Below are positions 16,153-25,261 of a stretch of 64,000 nucleotides of DNA, one piece after another. Source of the stretch: Putridiphycobacter sp045107045 (GTDB lineage Bacteria; Bacteroidota; Bacteroidia; Flavobacteriales_D; Crocinitomicaceae); contig JBGCFR010000025.1 in NCBI GenBank assembly GCA_045107045.1, positions 1 to 64,000 on the forward strand. The letters run 5' to 3'. Below the pieces are notes generated by a model that was not told the DNA's origin, did not search any database, and saw only the letters and a list, made by a program, of their open reading frames with translations. Within the stretch, counting starts at the first letter, position 1. Every line of letters begins with the position of its first letter. Made by a program: the position numbers and the translations under genes.

Positions 16153-16842
16153 ATGAAGCAAAAATTACTCCTTTTGCACGGCGCTTTAGGAACTAAAGAC
16201 CAATTCAAAGTATTAGAGACAAAACTCTCACCTGAATTTAATGTATTAAGTTTTGACTTTGAAGGTCACGGTGGTCAACAATCTAATAATGATTTTTCAA
16301 TGTCCTTGTTCGTTGGGAATGTTGTAGATTTTTTGAAAAAGAATAAAATTGACAGTGTCCATGTATTTGGATATAGCATGGGTGGTTATGTAGCTCTGTG
16401 TTTAGCAAGTAAGCACCCCCATTTAGTGAAACGAATTATAACATTGGGAACTAAATTCGATTGGACGAGAGCGACAGCTGAAAAAGAAGTTAAAATGTTA
16501 AATCCAAATTCGATAGAAGAGAAAGTTCCACGTTTTGCTAGTCATCTTGAAACCATTCATGGGAAAAATTGGAAAAAGATGGTTGTAAAAACTGCAAATA
16601 TGATGCTTGGGCTAGGTGAGGAAGCTTACTTATCAAAGAATGAACTTGGTGGTGTTTCGCATGAAATTTTGATTGGTGTCGGAAGTAATGATTCTATGGT
16701 GAGTATTGAAGAGTCTGAGGCATGTACAGATGCTTTACCAAATGGTAACTTAGAAATTATTGAAGAATTTGAACATTCTATAGAAAAAGTAGATAGTTTG
16801 GTTCTGAGTACACTAATTTCTAATTTTATAAAAGTAAATTAA
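16153..16842 (+). CDS. Alpha/beta hydrolase
   Basis: 229 residues, cytosolic. Motifs: LLLHGALGTKDQF (oxyanion loop), FDFEGHGGQQ, the nucleophile elbow FGYSMGGYVAL with Ser about residue 77, an acid in GVGSNDSMV and the histidine in EFEHSIEKV. It would be a serine hydrolase or related enzyme of small esters; the substrate is unknown. It may share a transcript with the DinB gene just upstream. Confidence 0.85.
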   Translation: MKQKLLLLHGALGTKDQFKVLETKLSPEFNVLSFDFEGHGGQQSNNDFSMSLFVGNVVDFLKKNKIDSVHVFGYSMGGYVALCLASKHPHLVKRIITLGTKFDWTRATAEKEVKMLNPNSIEEKVPRFASHLETIHGKNWKKMVVKTANMMLGLGEEAYLSKNELGGVSHEILIGVGSNDSMVSIEESEACTDALPNGNLEIIEEFEHSIEKVDSLVLSTLISNFIKVN

Positions 16843-16896
16843 GAAATTACTTTATTTCGAATGATTTAAACTACAAAACAAATATATCAGCACTGT

Positions 16897-17439
16897 ATGA
16901 AAAAGAATACTGTTTTTATTGCAAAGAGTATGGACGGCTTTATTGCCGATAGGAATGGGGGAATGGATTGGTTGCAAATTACACCCAATCCGAGAGGCAA
17001 TGACATGGGGTATCAATTTTTTTTAGATGAAATGGATGCCATTGTAATGGGAAGAAAATCCTACGAAACCATTTTAGGCTTTGACATTGACTGGCCTTAT
17101 AACATCCCAGTATTTGTTTTGAGTAGCACTTTAACTGAAGTGCCTTCAGAACTCCAAGGTAAAGTACATTTTGCCAATGGGCAATTAAAAGAAATACTAG
17201 CTGGGATACATGAGCATGGTTTTCACAATTTATATATTGATGGAGGTATAACCATTCAAAATTTTCTGAAAGAGGATTTAATTAATGAGTTAATCATCAC
17301 TACTATCCCCATATTATTGGGTGGTGGTATTCCACTATTTGGAGATTTATCTGTTCCCATCAGATTTCAATGTACAGGCACAAAAATATTTTTAGATGCA
17401 GTAGTACAAAATCATTTTGTAAAGTTGAAAGTGGAGTAG
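16897..17439 (+). CDS. Dihydrofolate reductase family protein (RibD C-terminal type)
   Basis: 180 residues. The fold is that of the RibD-C/DHFR-like reductases: FIAKSMDGFIADRNGGMDWL, MDAIVMGRKSYETILGF, PVFVLSSTL and a C-terminal LYIDGGITIQNFLKEDLINE with TIPILLGGGIPLFG. The family binds NADPH; the substrate (pterin, flavin precursor or other) is not readable. It is not the housekeeping DHFR. The ATG lies 54 bases after the hydrolase gene. Confidence 0.88.
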   Translation: MKKNTVFIAKSMDGFIADRNGGMDWLQITPNPRGNDMGYQFFLDEMDAIVMGRKSYETILGFDIDWPYNIPVFVLSSTLTEVPSELQGKVHFANGQLKEILAGIHEHGFHNLYIDGGITIQNFLKEDLINELIITTIPILLGGGIPLFGDLSVPIRFQCTGTKIFLDAVVQNHFVKLKVE

Positions 17440-17467
17440 ATTGTTAGTGTAAAATATGATTTAAGAG

Positions 17468-18022
17468 ATGAAATTTGAAGAAATAAAAACGGATAGATTG
17501 ATTTTGAGAAAACTATCTCAAGAAGTGTATGATCAAATATTTGGTTATTATTCAAAGGATGAGGTGATGTCCTATTTGGGTTTAAGTTCAGAGAAAGAAT
17601 ATTTAGAAGAAAAAGTAAAATATGAAAGTGGATTAACCACTCACAATAGAAAAATACTTTACTTTCAATTATTAGATAAGACTACAAGTACAATAATTGG
17701 TTGGTGTGGATACCATACTTGGTATGTTGATCATTTTAGAGCTGAAATAGGTTATGGCTTGTTTGATGAAAGTTTGAAAGGAAAAGGTTTGATGTCAGAA
17801 GCAATGTTACCAATTATTAAGTTTGGATTTGATCAAATGAGTTTAAATAGAATTGAAGCTTTTATAGCGCCTTATAATCAAGCTTCGTTGAAGTTAGTTA
17901 GTAAATTCAACTTTAAAGAGGAAGGCCTACTACGAGAACACTATTATAAAACTGAAAATGCGGAAGCTTCAGCAGTATATTCTTTATTAAAAAGTGAGTT
18001 TAAATTAAAAGATCATATCTAA
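17468..18022 (+). CDS. GNAT family N-acetyltransferase
   Basis: 184 residues. RimJ-like pattern: EIKTDRLILRKLSQEV, IIGWCGYHTWYVDHFRAEIG, LFDESLKGKGLMSEAMLPII (acetyl-CoA binding) and IEAFIAPYNQASLKLVSKFN, with FKEEGLLREHYYK at the end. The acceptor is unknown. It is distinct from the acetyltransferase at 13560. It sits 28 bases after the reductase gene. Confidence 0.9.
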   Translation: MKFEEIKTDRLILRKLSQEVYDQIFGYYSKDEVMSYLGLSSEKEYLEEKVKYESGLTTHNRKILYFQLLDKTTSTIIGWCGYHTWYVDHFRAEIGYGLFDESLKGKGLMSEAMLPIIKFGFDQMSLNRIEAFIAPYNQASLKLVSKFNFKEEGLLREHYYKTENAEASAVYSLLKSEFKLKDHI

Positions 18023-18145
18023 CGGATGTCAATAATTGGGGTGGTGATCTTTTTAGTGAATAACTTCAAACAATCATTGTGGAAAAGTATTTGAACTTAA
18101 AGAACAACTGATTAAAAAAAGTTGGATTTTTGTTTCAGTTGAATT

Positions 18146-19279
18146 ATGCAATATTTACCATCATTTGAACTTTCCTTTTTAGGAATTATACTCATCACAT
18201 TTTGTGGGGTAGTGGCTATTCAAATATTGTATCTTATTATCTTTAATTTTCGGTTATTGTTGCATAAACACAGACCAGATAAGTCCAACTTTGAACCGCC
18301 AATTAGCTTAATTATTTGTGCTAGAAACGAAGAGGATAATTTATATCAACACTTGCCTTCTATTTTAGATCAAATATACTCTAAGTTTGAGGTCATTATT
18401 GTTAATGACCAAAGTCAAGACGATTCTAATCATATTGTAAGAGCCTATCAAAAAGATTATCCTAATTTGAGGTTAATTGAATTAGAAAAGAATAAACATA
18501 GAAAATTTGGAAAAAAAATCCCATTAACTGTTGGTATTAAGGGTGCTAAGTATGGAATGATTATGCTTACAGATGCGGATTGTAAGCCCAACTCTAAGTA
18601 TTGGTTAAAAGAAATGGCAGCAACCTATACGTCAAAAAAACAAATTGTAGTTGGTTATGGTCCATTTTATAAGCGTAAAGGGTTTCTTAATAAGTTAATC
18701 AGGTTTGACATGGTATCAATTGCTATTTCTTATCTTTCTGCTGCTAAAACAAATTTGCCTTATATGGGAGTAGGCCGGAATATGGGGTATTCTAAAGATT
18801 TATTTTTAGAAAATGATGGTTTCAAGAAACATTATCATATAGCATCTGGTGATGATGATTTACTATTGAGAGATGTAGCAACTAGAAAAAATGTCGGCAT
18901 CAATATTAATCCAAATACTTTTGTATACTCCGAAGCCAAATCAACATTTAGTGCATGGTTAAATCAGAAAAAACGGCATTTTACTACTGCGCCTGAATAC
19001 AAACTTATTAACAAGTTGTTTTTAGGAATATTCCCCTCTACCTTGTATTTAGCATGGTTTAGTTTCTTTATTTTACTGTTTAATACTAATTGGACTCTAT
19101 TTATTGTGAGTGTTTTGGTATTAAGATACGCATTGTATTGGCTTATAAATGGCTTGTTGTTAAGACGGTTAAAAATGAGAGACCTAATTTGGTTTTATCC
19201 TTTTTATGAATTACTTCACGTTATAGTTATGCCATTTATATATTATGCAAACCCAAAAAGAGATAAAAAGGCATGGTAA
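18146..19279 (+). CDS. Glycosyltransferase family 2, membrane-bound
   Basis: 377 residues. An N-terminal membrane helix (about 8-34) leads into a GT2 domain: ISLIICARNEEDNLYQHLPS, VIIVNDQSQDDS, a DxD-like LTDADCKPN, an acceptor region SGDDDLLLRDVATR and QKKRHFT (QxxRW-like). Two or more C-terminal helices (about 290-345) follow. It would add a sugar to a polysaccharide or lipid carrier on the cytosolic face. The end of the gene overlaps the sigma-factor start by seven bases. Confidence 0.9.
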   Translation: MQYLPSFELSFLGIILITFCGVVAIQILYLIIFNFRLLLHKHRPDKSNFEPPISLIICARNEEDNLYQHLPSILDQIYSKFEVIIVNDQSQDDSNHIVRAYQKDYPNLRLIELEKNKHRKFGKKIPLTVGIKGAKYGMIMLTDADCKPNSKYWLKEMAATYTSKKQIVVGYGPFYKRKGFLNKLIRFDMVSIAISYLSAAKTNLPYMGVGRNMGYSKDLFLENDGFKKHYHIASGDDDLLLRDVATRKNVGININPNTFVYSEAKSTFSAWLNQKKRHFTTAPEYKLINKLFLGIFPSTLYLAWFSFFILLFNTNWTLFIVSVLVLRYALYWLINGLLLRRLKMRDLIWFYPFYELLHVIVMPFIYYANPKRDKKAW

Positions 19280-19878
19280 AAGGAACAAATCTTTCGGAAA
19301 AAGGTCAAAGAGATTTAGCATTGGTTGAAAAAGCACTAAATGGTAGTCAGCCAGCCTATGCAGAATTAATGGAAAAATACCGTGAATCAATTTATTTTAT
19401 GATGCTCAAAATGGTGTCTAAAGATGAAGATGCTGAGGATTTAACCATTGAAGCATTTGGAAAAGCGTTTAACCGCTTGCATCAATACTCGCCAAGTTTT
19501 GCTTTTAGTACATGGTTGTTTAAAATCGCCTCAAACAACGCCATTGATTTTATTAGAAAGAAGAGAATTCAAGTAACGTCAATGGACACCGGCTATACAA
19601 ATAGTGATGGTGAAAGTATTAGTATTGATGTAGAGAGCACTGAAAAAGATCCTGAGGAAGTGACCATCCATTTGGAGAAGGTAAAGCACATGCGGAATAT
19701 TGTACAAACCTTAAAGCCACGATATAGAGATTTAATCGAAAAAAGATACTTTCAAGAATTGTCTTACGAGGAAATTGCAGTGGATATGAAATTGCCACTA
19801 GGAACAGTAAAAGCTCAGCTGTTTAGAGCACGGGCATTTCTAGCAGATATCATGGAGAAAACTAAAGATTCTATCTAA
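19273..19878 (+). CDS. RNA polymerase sigma factor, sigma-70 family (ECF type)
   Basis: 201 residues. Region 2 is clear: YRESIYFMMLKMVSKDEDAE, DLTIEAFGKAFNRLHQY, FSTWLFKIASNNAIDFIRKK. Region 4 follows: RYRDLIEKRYFQELSYEEIA with LPLGTVKAQLFRARAFL. There is no adjacent anti-sigma gene. The gene is coupled to the glycosyltransferase by a seven-base overlap and converges on Ppx/GppA with a four-base overlap of the stops. Its target promoters are unknown. Confidence 0.92.
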   Translation: MVKGTNLSEKGQRDLALVEKALNGSQPAYAELMEKYRESIYFMMLKMVSKDEDAEDLTIEAFGKAFNRLHQYSPSFAFSTWLFKIASNNAIDFIRKKRIQVTSMDTGYTNSDGESISIDVESTEKDPEEVTIHLEKVKHMRNIVQTLKPRYRDLIEKRYFQELSYEEIAVDMKLPLGTVKAQLFRARAFLADIMEKTKDSI

Positions 19879-20789
19879 ATAAAAGTAGCTGGCTTATTAT
19901 CGTAAAATACAGCACCTTCTTTGAGTGAATAAGGTGACACAATAAACTCTTTAACGCCCATTTTAGATATAATCCACTTTGTTTTAACCGCGGCAATATT
20001 GATCATCTTTTTTCTGATTGGAATAATAAAATTGTTCGCTTGCCGCTCAGCCTTAGTAGATAAGGTAATTTGGTCTAGGTTGGTCAATAAATCGAACATT
20101 TCAAGTTTGACATATTCATTCCTAGGGTATTGAAGATTAGAATGAAGCTCATAAAATGTTTTGAATGAACCAGAGGAACCAATCAAAACATCAGCTGACT
20201 TATTGTCAAAAAAATATTTGGTATTTTTTTCTAAATGACGTTCAATTTTTGAAACCATTTCAATATCTAATTGGTCCGGTTTATCTAAGTATTGATAAAT
20301 CCTCGAAACACCAATTTCAAAACTTGCTTTATCCTGTATGCCTTTATGATTTGCGAAAATAAACTCCGTACTGCCACCTCCAATATCCATAATTAAACTT
20401 GGACGATCAAACTGATGATTAATTTTGACTCCATGATAGATGTGATTAGCCTCTTCATTACCGCAAATAACTTGAATACAAATGCCAGTTTGTTGTTTAA
20501 CAGTGTCAATAAAATCTTGTCTATTATCTGCATTCCTTAGCGCCGAGGTGCCTATCGCTTTAATTGTTCCAACATTCAATTCCAAGCATTTGTTTTTGTA
20601 CTGGTTTAAAGTCTCAACGCCCCGCTTAAAAGCCTTTTTGGCAATGATAGAATGATTGATGCCTTTATTACCTAAACCAACGCCAATACGTTCTTTATAA
20701 ATCGTTTCGAACTGATCTTTCAGTCGGTCAACCACCAATAAATTGAACGTATTTGTCCCTATGTCGATAATGGCAATTCGGTTTTTCAT
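19875..20789 (-). CDS. Ppx/GppA family exopolyphosphatase
   Basis: 304 residues. The ASKHA-type phosphate loops are visible: IAIIDIGTNTFNLLVVDR at the start, IKAIGTSALRNADNR, and PSLIMDIGGGSTEFIFANH; the conserved EIGVSRIYQ follows. The family cleaves polyphosphate or (p)ppGpp gamma-phosphates. It is shorter than E. coli Ppx (about 500) but normal for the short bacterial form. It is expressed away from the ABC operon upstream, and its last four bases overlap the sigma-factor gene on the other strand. Confidence 0.9.
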   Translation of the reverse strand: MKNRIAIIDIGTNTFNLLVVDRLKDQFETIYKERIGVGLGNKGINHSIIAKKAFKRGVETLNQYKNKCLELNVGTIKAIGTSALRNADNRQDFIDTVKQQTGICIQVICGNEEANHIYHGVKINHQFDRPSLIMDIGGGSTEFIFANHKGIQDKASFEIGVSRIYQYLDKPDQLDIEMVSKIERHLEKNTKYFFDNKSADVLIGSSGSFKTFYELHSNLQYPRNEYVKLEMFDLLTNLDQITLSTKAERQANNFIIPIRKKMINIAAVKTKWIISKMGVKEFIVSPYSLKEGAVFYDNKPATFI

Positions 20790-20905
20790 AAATTAGGTTC
20801 CTTCTAAAACTATGAAAAATAAACGATATTTCAAAACAAAATCTAATAACTACTAATAGGTTATTGTTTTATACCCTTATTCAATGGACCACTAAAATGT
20901 TTGCA

Positions 20906-22231
20906 CTATTTATATCTAATCCACTTAAATACTTCCTTCCAACTAGCCTTTTTGCCGTACATTAAAATACCAGTGCGATAAATTTTTGCGGCCATCCAAG
21001 TAGTAAGTAAGAATGTAGCAATTAATAAAGTGACAGACAGTATAAGAATGAGAGGGCTAACTGAGCCAACAGCTACTTTTACTACCATCACAATAGGAGA
21101 GGTGAGCGGAATAATCGAAAACCAAGTACCAATTGCACTCTCGGGATTGGTTAACATCATAGACGCTACCATATAAGCTAAGATAAGTGGAAGGGTAACA
21201 GGTAATACCAATTGTTGTGTATCTGTTTCAGAGTCGACCATAGAGCCAATCATTGCAAAAATACCTGAATAGATTAAGAACCCACCAATAAAGTAAATTA
21301 AAAAGAACCCAATCATTACGGGCCAGTTAACATCAAAGTAAATAAAGTTGATGACGCTGTTCGATCCTTGAAGTCCTTCAGTTACAATTTGTCCATTATC
21401 AAGTGCAGCTGTATCCCAACTGCTTGGGTCAACCATATCTGGGAATACAAAAATCCTCAGCAGCATTAAACCTATACCGGACATGAGTACCCAAATTAAA
21501 AACTGTGTTAGTCCGACTAATCCAATGCCAATTATTTTACCAAGCATTAATTGAAACGGCTTTACTGACGAGATAATAATTTCTACCACGCGGTTTGTTT
21601 TTTCCTCAATTACACCCCGCATGACTTGGTTTGAGTAAAAGAAGATGAAAAAGTAGATCAAAATGGCAAACCCGAATCCAACAATTGATTTCATATCTGA
21701 ATTATCTTTTCCCTCAGGGTCTTTGGCATCTAAAAATTTAAAATCAAAAGGTAATTGGATTAAGTTGTACTCCGTTTTTGTTAAGTTAGTTTTCTTCAAT
21801 GCAAAATACTCTCTTATTCTAGCTTCAATTCTATTTTCAATATATGATTTTGTTCCAAAGCTTGGTGTTTTCCTGTAATAAGAAATAACCCTCCTATTTT
21901 CAGGTACTTTTTCGTTTAAACTCAGTAATATGTCATATTCAGCAAATTTAGGATCGTTTAAAAATTGACTTGCACTATCAATATAACTTTCGTAAAAAAA
22001 GAACTGAGCTGGCCTATCAATGGCGTCTTCTTCGAAAATTTTGGTACCACACCACCCACCTGGGTCAGCAACCAGAACTTTAACTTGTTCGTTCTCTTCC
22101 ACAGCCAAATACATGGCACCAAACATAAAACCTAAAAATAGAATAGGGATCAAAATAGTGGTGACTAAAAAGGATCTCTTTTTTACTCTAGTATTGTATT
22201 CACGGCCAATTATTAGTTTCAAATTACTCAT
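20906..22231 (-). CDS. ABC transporter permease (ABC-2/NatB-like)
   Basis: 441 residues. A first helix at about 20-42 is followed by a large extracytoplasmic domain (about 43-180), then five or six helices (FAILIYFFIFFYSNQVM, LVGLTQFLIWVLMSGIGLML, IGFFLIYFIGGFLIYSGIFA, LPVTLPLILAYMVASMML and so on). The GVIEEKTNRVVEIIISSVKP loop is typical of NatB-like permeases. With the ATPase just upstream (overlap of eight bases) it forms an exporter; the substrate could be ions, small molecules or peptides. Confidence 0.9.
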   Translation of the reverse strand: MSNLKLIIGREYNTRVKKRSFLVTTILIPILFLGFMFGAMYLAVEENEQVKVLVADPGGWCGTKIFEEDAIDRPAQFFFYESYIDSASQFLNDPKFAEYDILLSLNEKVPENRRVISYYRKTPSFGTKSYIENRIEARIREYFALKKTNLTKTEYNLIQLPFDFKFLDAKDPEGKDNSDMKSIVGFGFAILIYFFIFFYSNQVMRGVIEEKTNRVVEIIISSVKPFQLMLGKIIGIGLVGLTQFLIWVLMSGIGLMLLRIFVFPDMVDPSSWDTAALDNGQIVTEGLQGSNSVINFIYFDVNWPVMIGFFLIYFIGGFLIYSGIFAMIGSMVDSETDTQQLVLPVTLPLILAYMVASMMLTNPESAIGTWFSIIPLTSPIVMVVKVAVGSVSPLILILSVTLLIATFLLTTWMAAKIYRTGILMYGKKASWKEVFKWIRYK

Positions 22232-23159
22232 TTTCGCCTCCCTTCACTTGTTGTACTGCATTTATAAAAATATCATTCATTGATGGTAACACCTCTTGAA
22301 CAGAAATGATATCAACCACTGGCATAACTGCTTTTAATAAATCATTGACAGTGTTGTCATTCTTTAACTGAACATGTGCTATGGCAATATTATCATCTAC
22401 CTGCTCTTTATCAATTAAATTAAAATTGCTCCAAAGTGCATTGGCAAAAGCCATCATTACACCATTAAATTTAACGGCATAGGTATGGGTATTAAATTGT
22501 TCTTTTACATCTTTCAACTTTCCATTTAAAACCATTTTACTTTTATTAATTAAAGCAATGGAGTCACAAATCTCCTCCACACTATTCATATTGTGCGTGG
22601 ATAGCATAATGGAGGTTCCTTTAGCCTTAAGAGCCATTATTTCTGTTTTTATCAACTCTGTGTTAATCGGGTCAAATCCACTAAAAGGTTCATCAAGAAT
22701 TAGGAGTGGTGGTTCATGTAAAATAGTTGAAATAAATTGTACTTTCTGAGCCATACCCTTCGACAACTCTTCAATCTTTTTGTCATACCAAGCACCAATA
22801 TCAAATTTATCAAACCATTCTTTGAGCTTATATTTAGCTTCATTTTTAGACATGCCTTTTAAGCGAGCAAAGTATAATGCTTGTTCACCAACTTTCATTT
22901 TTTTGTAGAGCCCACGTTCTTCAGGTAAATAACCAATTTTTGAAATATCTTCCCTTTTAATCGGTTTACCCTCAATAAATACTTGGCCGGAATCAGGTGC
23001 AGTAATTTGATTGATGATTCGAATTAAACTTGTTTTACCAGCGCCATTTGGTCCTAGTAATCCAAAAATTTCTCCTTTCTGAGTGGATATTGAAATATCA
23101 TCAAGTGCTCTGTGATTGGCATATTGTTTGACAATGTTTTCAATGCGAAGCATTTCCAT
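22224..23159 (-). CDS. ABC transporter ATP-binding protein (NatA-like)
   Basis: 311 residues. Walker A GLLGPNGAGKTSLIRI, Q-loop region IGYLPEERGLYKKM, signature LSKGMAQKVQF, Walker B LLILDEPFSGFDPIN and switch histidine LSTHNM. A C-terminal extension (about 215-311) is of the DUF4162 type. It powers the permease encoded directly downstream. I chose the ATG that yields MEMLRIENIV; the second Met, two codons later, is equally possible. Confidence 0.94.
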   Translation of the reverse strand: MEMLRIENIVKQYANHRALDDISISTQKGEIFGLLGPNGAGKTSLIRIINQITAPDSGQVFIEGKPIKREDISKIGYLPEERGLYKKMKVGEQALYFARLKGMSKNEAKYKLKEWFDKFDIGAWYDKKIEELSKGMAQKVQFISTILHEPPLLILDEPFSGFDPINTELIKTEIMALKAKGTSIMLSTHNMNSVEEICDSIALINKSKMVLNGKLKDVKEQFNTHTYAVKFNGVMMAFANALWSNFNLIDKEQVDDNIAIAHVQLKNDNTVNDLLKAVMPVVDIISVQEVLPSMNDIFINAVQQVKGGENE

Positions 23160-23267
23160 AAATGAATTGATTTAAAAGCTTAAATATAGCCGATTTTTCT
23201 TTGGCTTTGAAGATGAATTAGAAAATCTTAAGAATTATTAAATATTTGAAAACGCATTTAATTTTGC

Positions 23268-24290
23268 TTACAATAACTCAATTGACTCTTCAACTGCTAA
23301 AATAAACGATTTAGGATCATCAATAAATAAAGCTAATGTTGTAGCTTCCTTTTTGAAACCATAAAAACCAGTGTACTGAAAAGGTGCTTCAAATTCAATG
23401 ATAACATTATGCCCTTCTAAATCACCTAATGGCGAGAATGATTTAATACTTTCTTTATCAGCTATCTCTCCTTTAAAACCACTAATTGATTTAATGTCTT
23501 GAATTAAGGCCTCACCTTCTGCAATAATGCCATAACGTAAAACAATTTTATCATTTTTTATCATAACTGGACGCTGACTAAGCGATTTTAAAATGCCTAA
23601 TATTTGAAAGCCTGAATAAATACTTAAACCAGTCAAAACCCACGCAAAAATGGTTGACCATGATTCAAGAAGCAAGTGAAATACGAAAGTTTCTATTCCA
23701 ATCAAAAAAAGTAAGACTATCAATATGGCTCTTGTGCCACTTTCACGGTGATAAGTATATTCATTCTTAGCTAAATTTAGTGATTTCCATTTAATAAATG
23801 AATAATAGAAAGCGCTGACTTCCATAGCAACAAAGCTGATTGCTTTTTGAGGCATAATATCAGCTAAGGCGATTTTTATATTGGAATGAAAGTCGTAATT
23901 TTCAGTTTCTTGTTTTTTAAATGCTTTTACAGATTTACGGATGGTAAAAATGAGATATAGCATCACAAAAAGTTCCACAAATGGAAGTATCCAAAATTTG
24001 ACAGAATCCAGTAGACTCTGATGTTGGATTGGAATAATAATACTTGCCGTAATTATGCCAATAATGAATACAGGGACAATAGTGGTTTTTGGAATGGATT
24101 TTTTTCTAATGATAAAGAAATAAATGAGGGGTAAAGTAAAAATTAGATCTAGAATTATAGCTGGCGCCAATTTACTGGCGTTAGGCTCGAACAATGTAGA
24201 TTTTGAAATAAGAACCATTGAACCAATAATAGTAATTGGTAATGTGTACCATAGTAATTGTAAAATTCTATTCTGACTTATTTGGTTCAT
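23268..24290 (-). CDS. Polytopic membrane protein of unknown function
   Basis: 340 residues. Six hydrophobic segments (about 10-28, 40-60, 70-88, 95-115, 190-212 and 218-236), with a soluble central part at about 120-185 and a soluble C-terminal domain from about 240 that has a PH-like alternation (RPVMIKNDKIVLRYGIIAEG). I do not recognise a named family. It lies between the ABC operon and the NYN gene on the same strand, 108 bases downstream of neither promoter element that I can see. Confidence 0.7.
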   Translation of the reverse strand: MNQISQNRILQLLWYTLPITIIGSMVLISKSTLFEPNASKLAPAIILDLIFTLPLIYFFIIRKKSIPKTTIVPVFIIGIITASIIIPIQHQSLLDSVKFWILPFVELFVMLYLIFTIRKSVKAFKKQETENYDFHSNIKIALADIMPQKAISFVAMEVSAFYYSFIKWKSLNLAKNEYTYHRESGTRAILIVLLFLIGIETFVFHLLLESWSTIFAWVLTGLSIYSGFQILGILKSLSQRPVMIKNDKIVLRYGIIAEGEALIQDIKSISGFKGEIADKESIKSFSPLGDLEGHNVIIEFEAPFQYTGFYGFKKEATTLALFIDDPKSFILAVEESIELL

Positions 24291-24333
24291 AATCTATCAT
24301 TAAATAATAATACACTCTTTACATAGTCCGTTT

Positions 24334-25071
24334 TCACTTGTTTTTTACATAAATCAATTTAAATCTTGAATTGTCTTGACTACGTTCTTCAATTTCAAAT
24401 TGATTAATAGAATTAAACATTGGAGTTAATTTATCAAACCCAAAATTCCTTGCATCAAAATTAGCCTGTTTTTTTAGAATCAATGATCCAACATCTCCTA
24501 AAAAAGCCCAGCCGTCCTCATCTGCTGCATCTGCTACTGTAGCACGAAGGAGCTTGATGACTTGAGGCGTAATTTTATCGTGCTGACGTTTTGTTTTGCT
24601 TTTTTTACCAGTTTTAGAATCTTCAATCTCTTCATCACTATGCAATATTTCAAGGTAAATGAATTTATCACAAGCCACTATAAATGGGTTAGGTGTTTTC
24701 TTTTCGCCAATGCCATATACACGCATGCCTGCTTCACGTAATCGAGTAGCTAATTTAGTAAAATCACTATCGGATGAAGCCAAACAAAAACCATCTACTT
24801 TACCTGAATATAGGACATCCATAGCATCTATGATCATGGCTGAATCCGTTGCGTTTTTTCCAGTAGTATAACTGTACTGTTGAATAGGTGTTATGGCATT
24901 TTCTAAGAGAACTGATTTCCATTTATTGACATGAGGACTTGTCCAATCGCCATAAATTCTTTTAATTGTAGGGGTGCCATATTTGGCAATTTCTTCCATC
25001 ATTTCCTTAATGTACTTTGATGGTATATTATCACCGTCAATTAAGACGGCTAATTTTGTATCTTTTATCAT
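24334..25071 (-). CDS. NYN domain (LabA/PIN-like) protein with OST-HTH/LOTUS domain
   Basis: 245 residues. The N-terminal NYN domain, a PIN-like metal-dependent RNase fold, shows AVLIDGDNIPSKYI, KRIYGDWTSPHVN, GKNATDSAMIIDAMDVLYSG and FCLASSDSDFTKLATRL, with the acidic residues expected of the active site. The C-terminal part (about 165-240) is an OST-HTH/LOTUS-type winged helix (ITPQVIKLLRATVADAADED, with FDARNFGFDKLTPMF). The combination suggests an RNA-binding and possibly RNA-cleaving cytosolic protein. The upstream intergenic space (25072-25261) includes a terminator for the opposite neighbour. Confidence 0.9.
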   Translation of the reverse strand: MIKDTKLAVLIDGDNIPSKYIKEMMEEIAKYGTPTIKRIYGDWTSPHVNKWKSVLLENAITPIQQYSYTTGKNATDSAMIIDAMDVLYSGKVDGFCLASSDSDFTKLATRLREAGMRVYGIGEKKTPNPFIVACDKFIYLEILHSDEEIEDSKTGKKSKTKRQHDKITPQVIKLLRATVADAADEDGWAFLGDVGSLILKKQANFDARNFGFDKLTPMFNSINQFEIEERSQDNSRFKLIYVKNK

Positions 25072-25210
25072 ATTGTACTGTAAATATAAGCATTTATCAG
25101 AGGATAGCTGTTGTATTCAGGCTTATATAATATTGTTCTGAGGGTAGCAGTATGCTCCAATACAATAACTGTAAAGAAAAGTGTATTACTAAATTCTGAT
25201 AATCCAAAAC

Positions 25211-25241
25211 AAAAAAAGGCTCCAAATATGGAGCCTTTTTT
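25211..25241 (-). terminator. Rho-independent terminator of the 25262-27679 gene
   Basis: AAAAAAAGGCTCC, a six-base loop, then GGAGCCTTTTTT. On the minus strand the hairpin is followed by a run of T, and it sits about 20 bases after the stop codon of the T9SS gene. It can also act on the other strand. Confidence 0.85.
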
Positions 25242-25261
25242 AATACAAACAATTTTGATAT

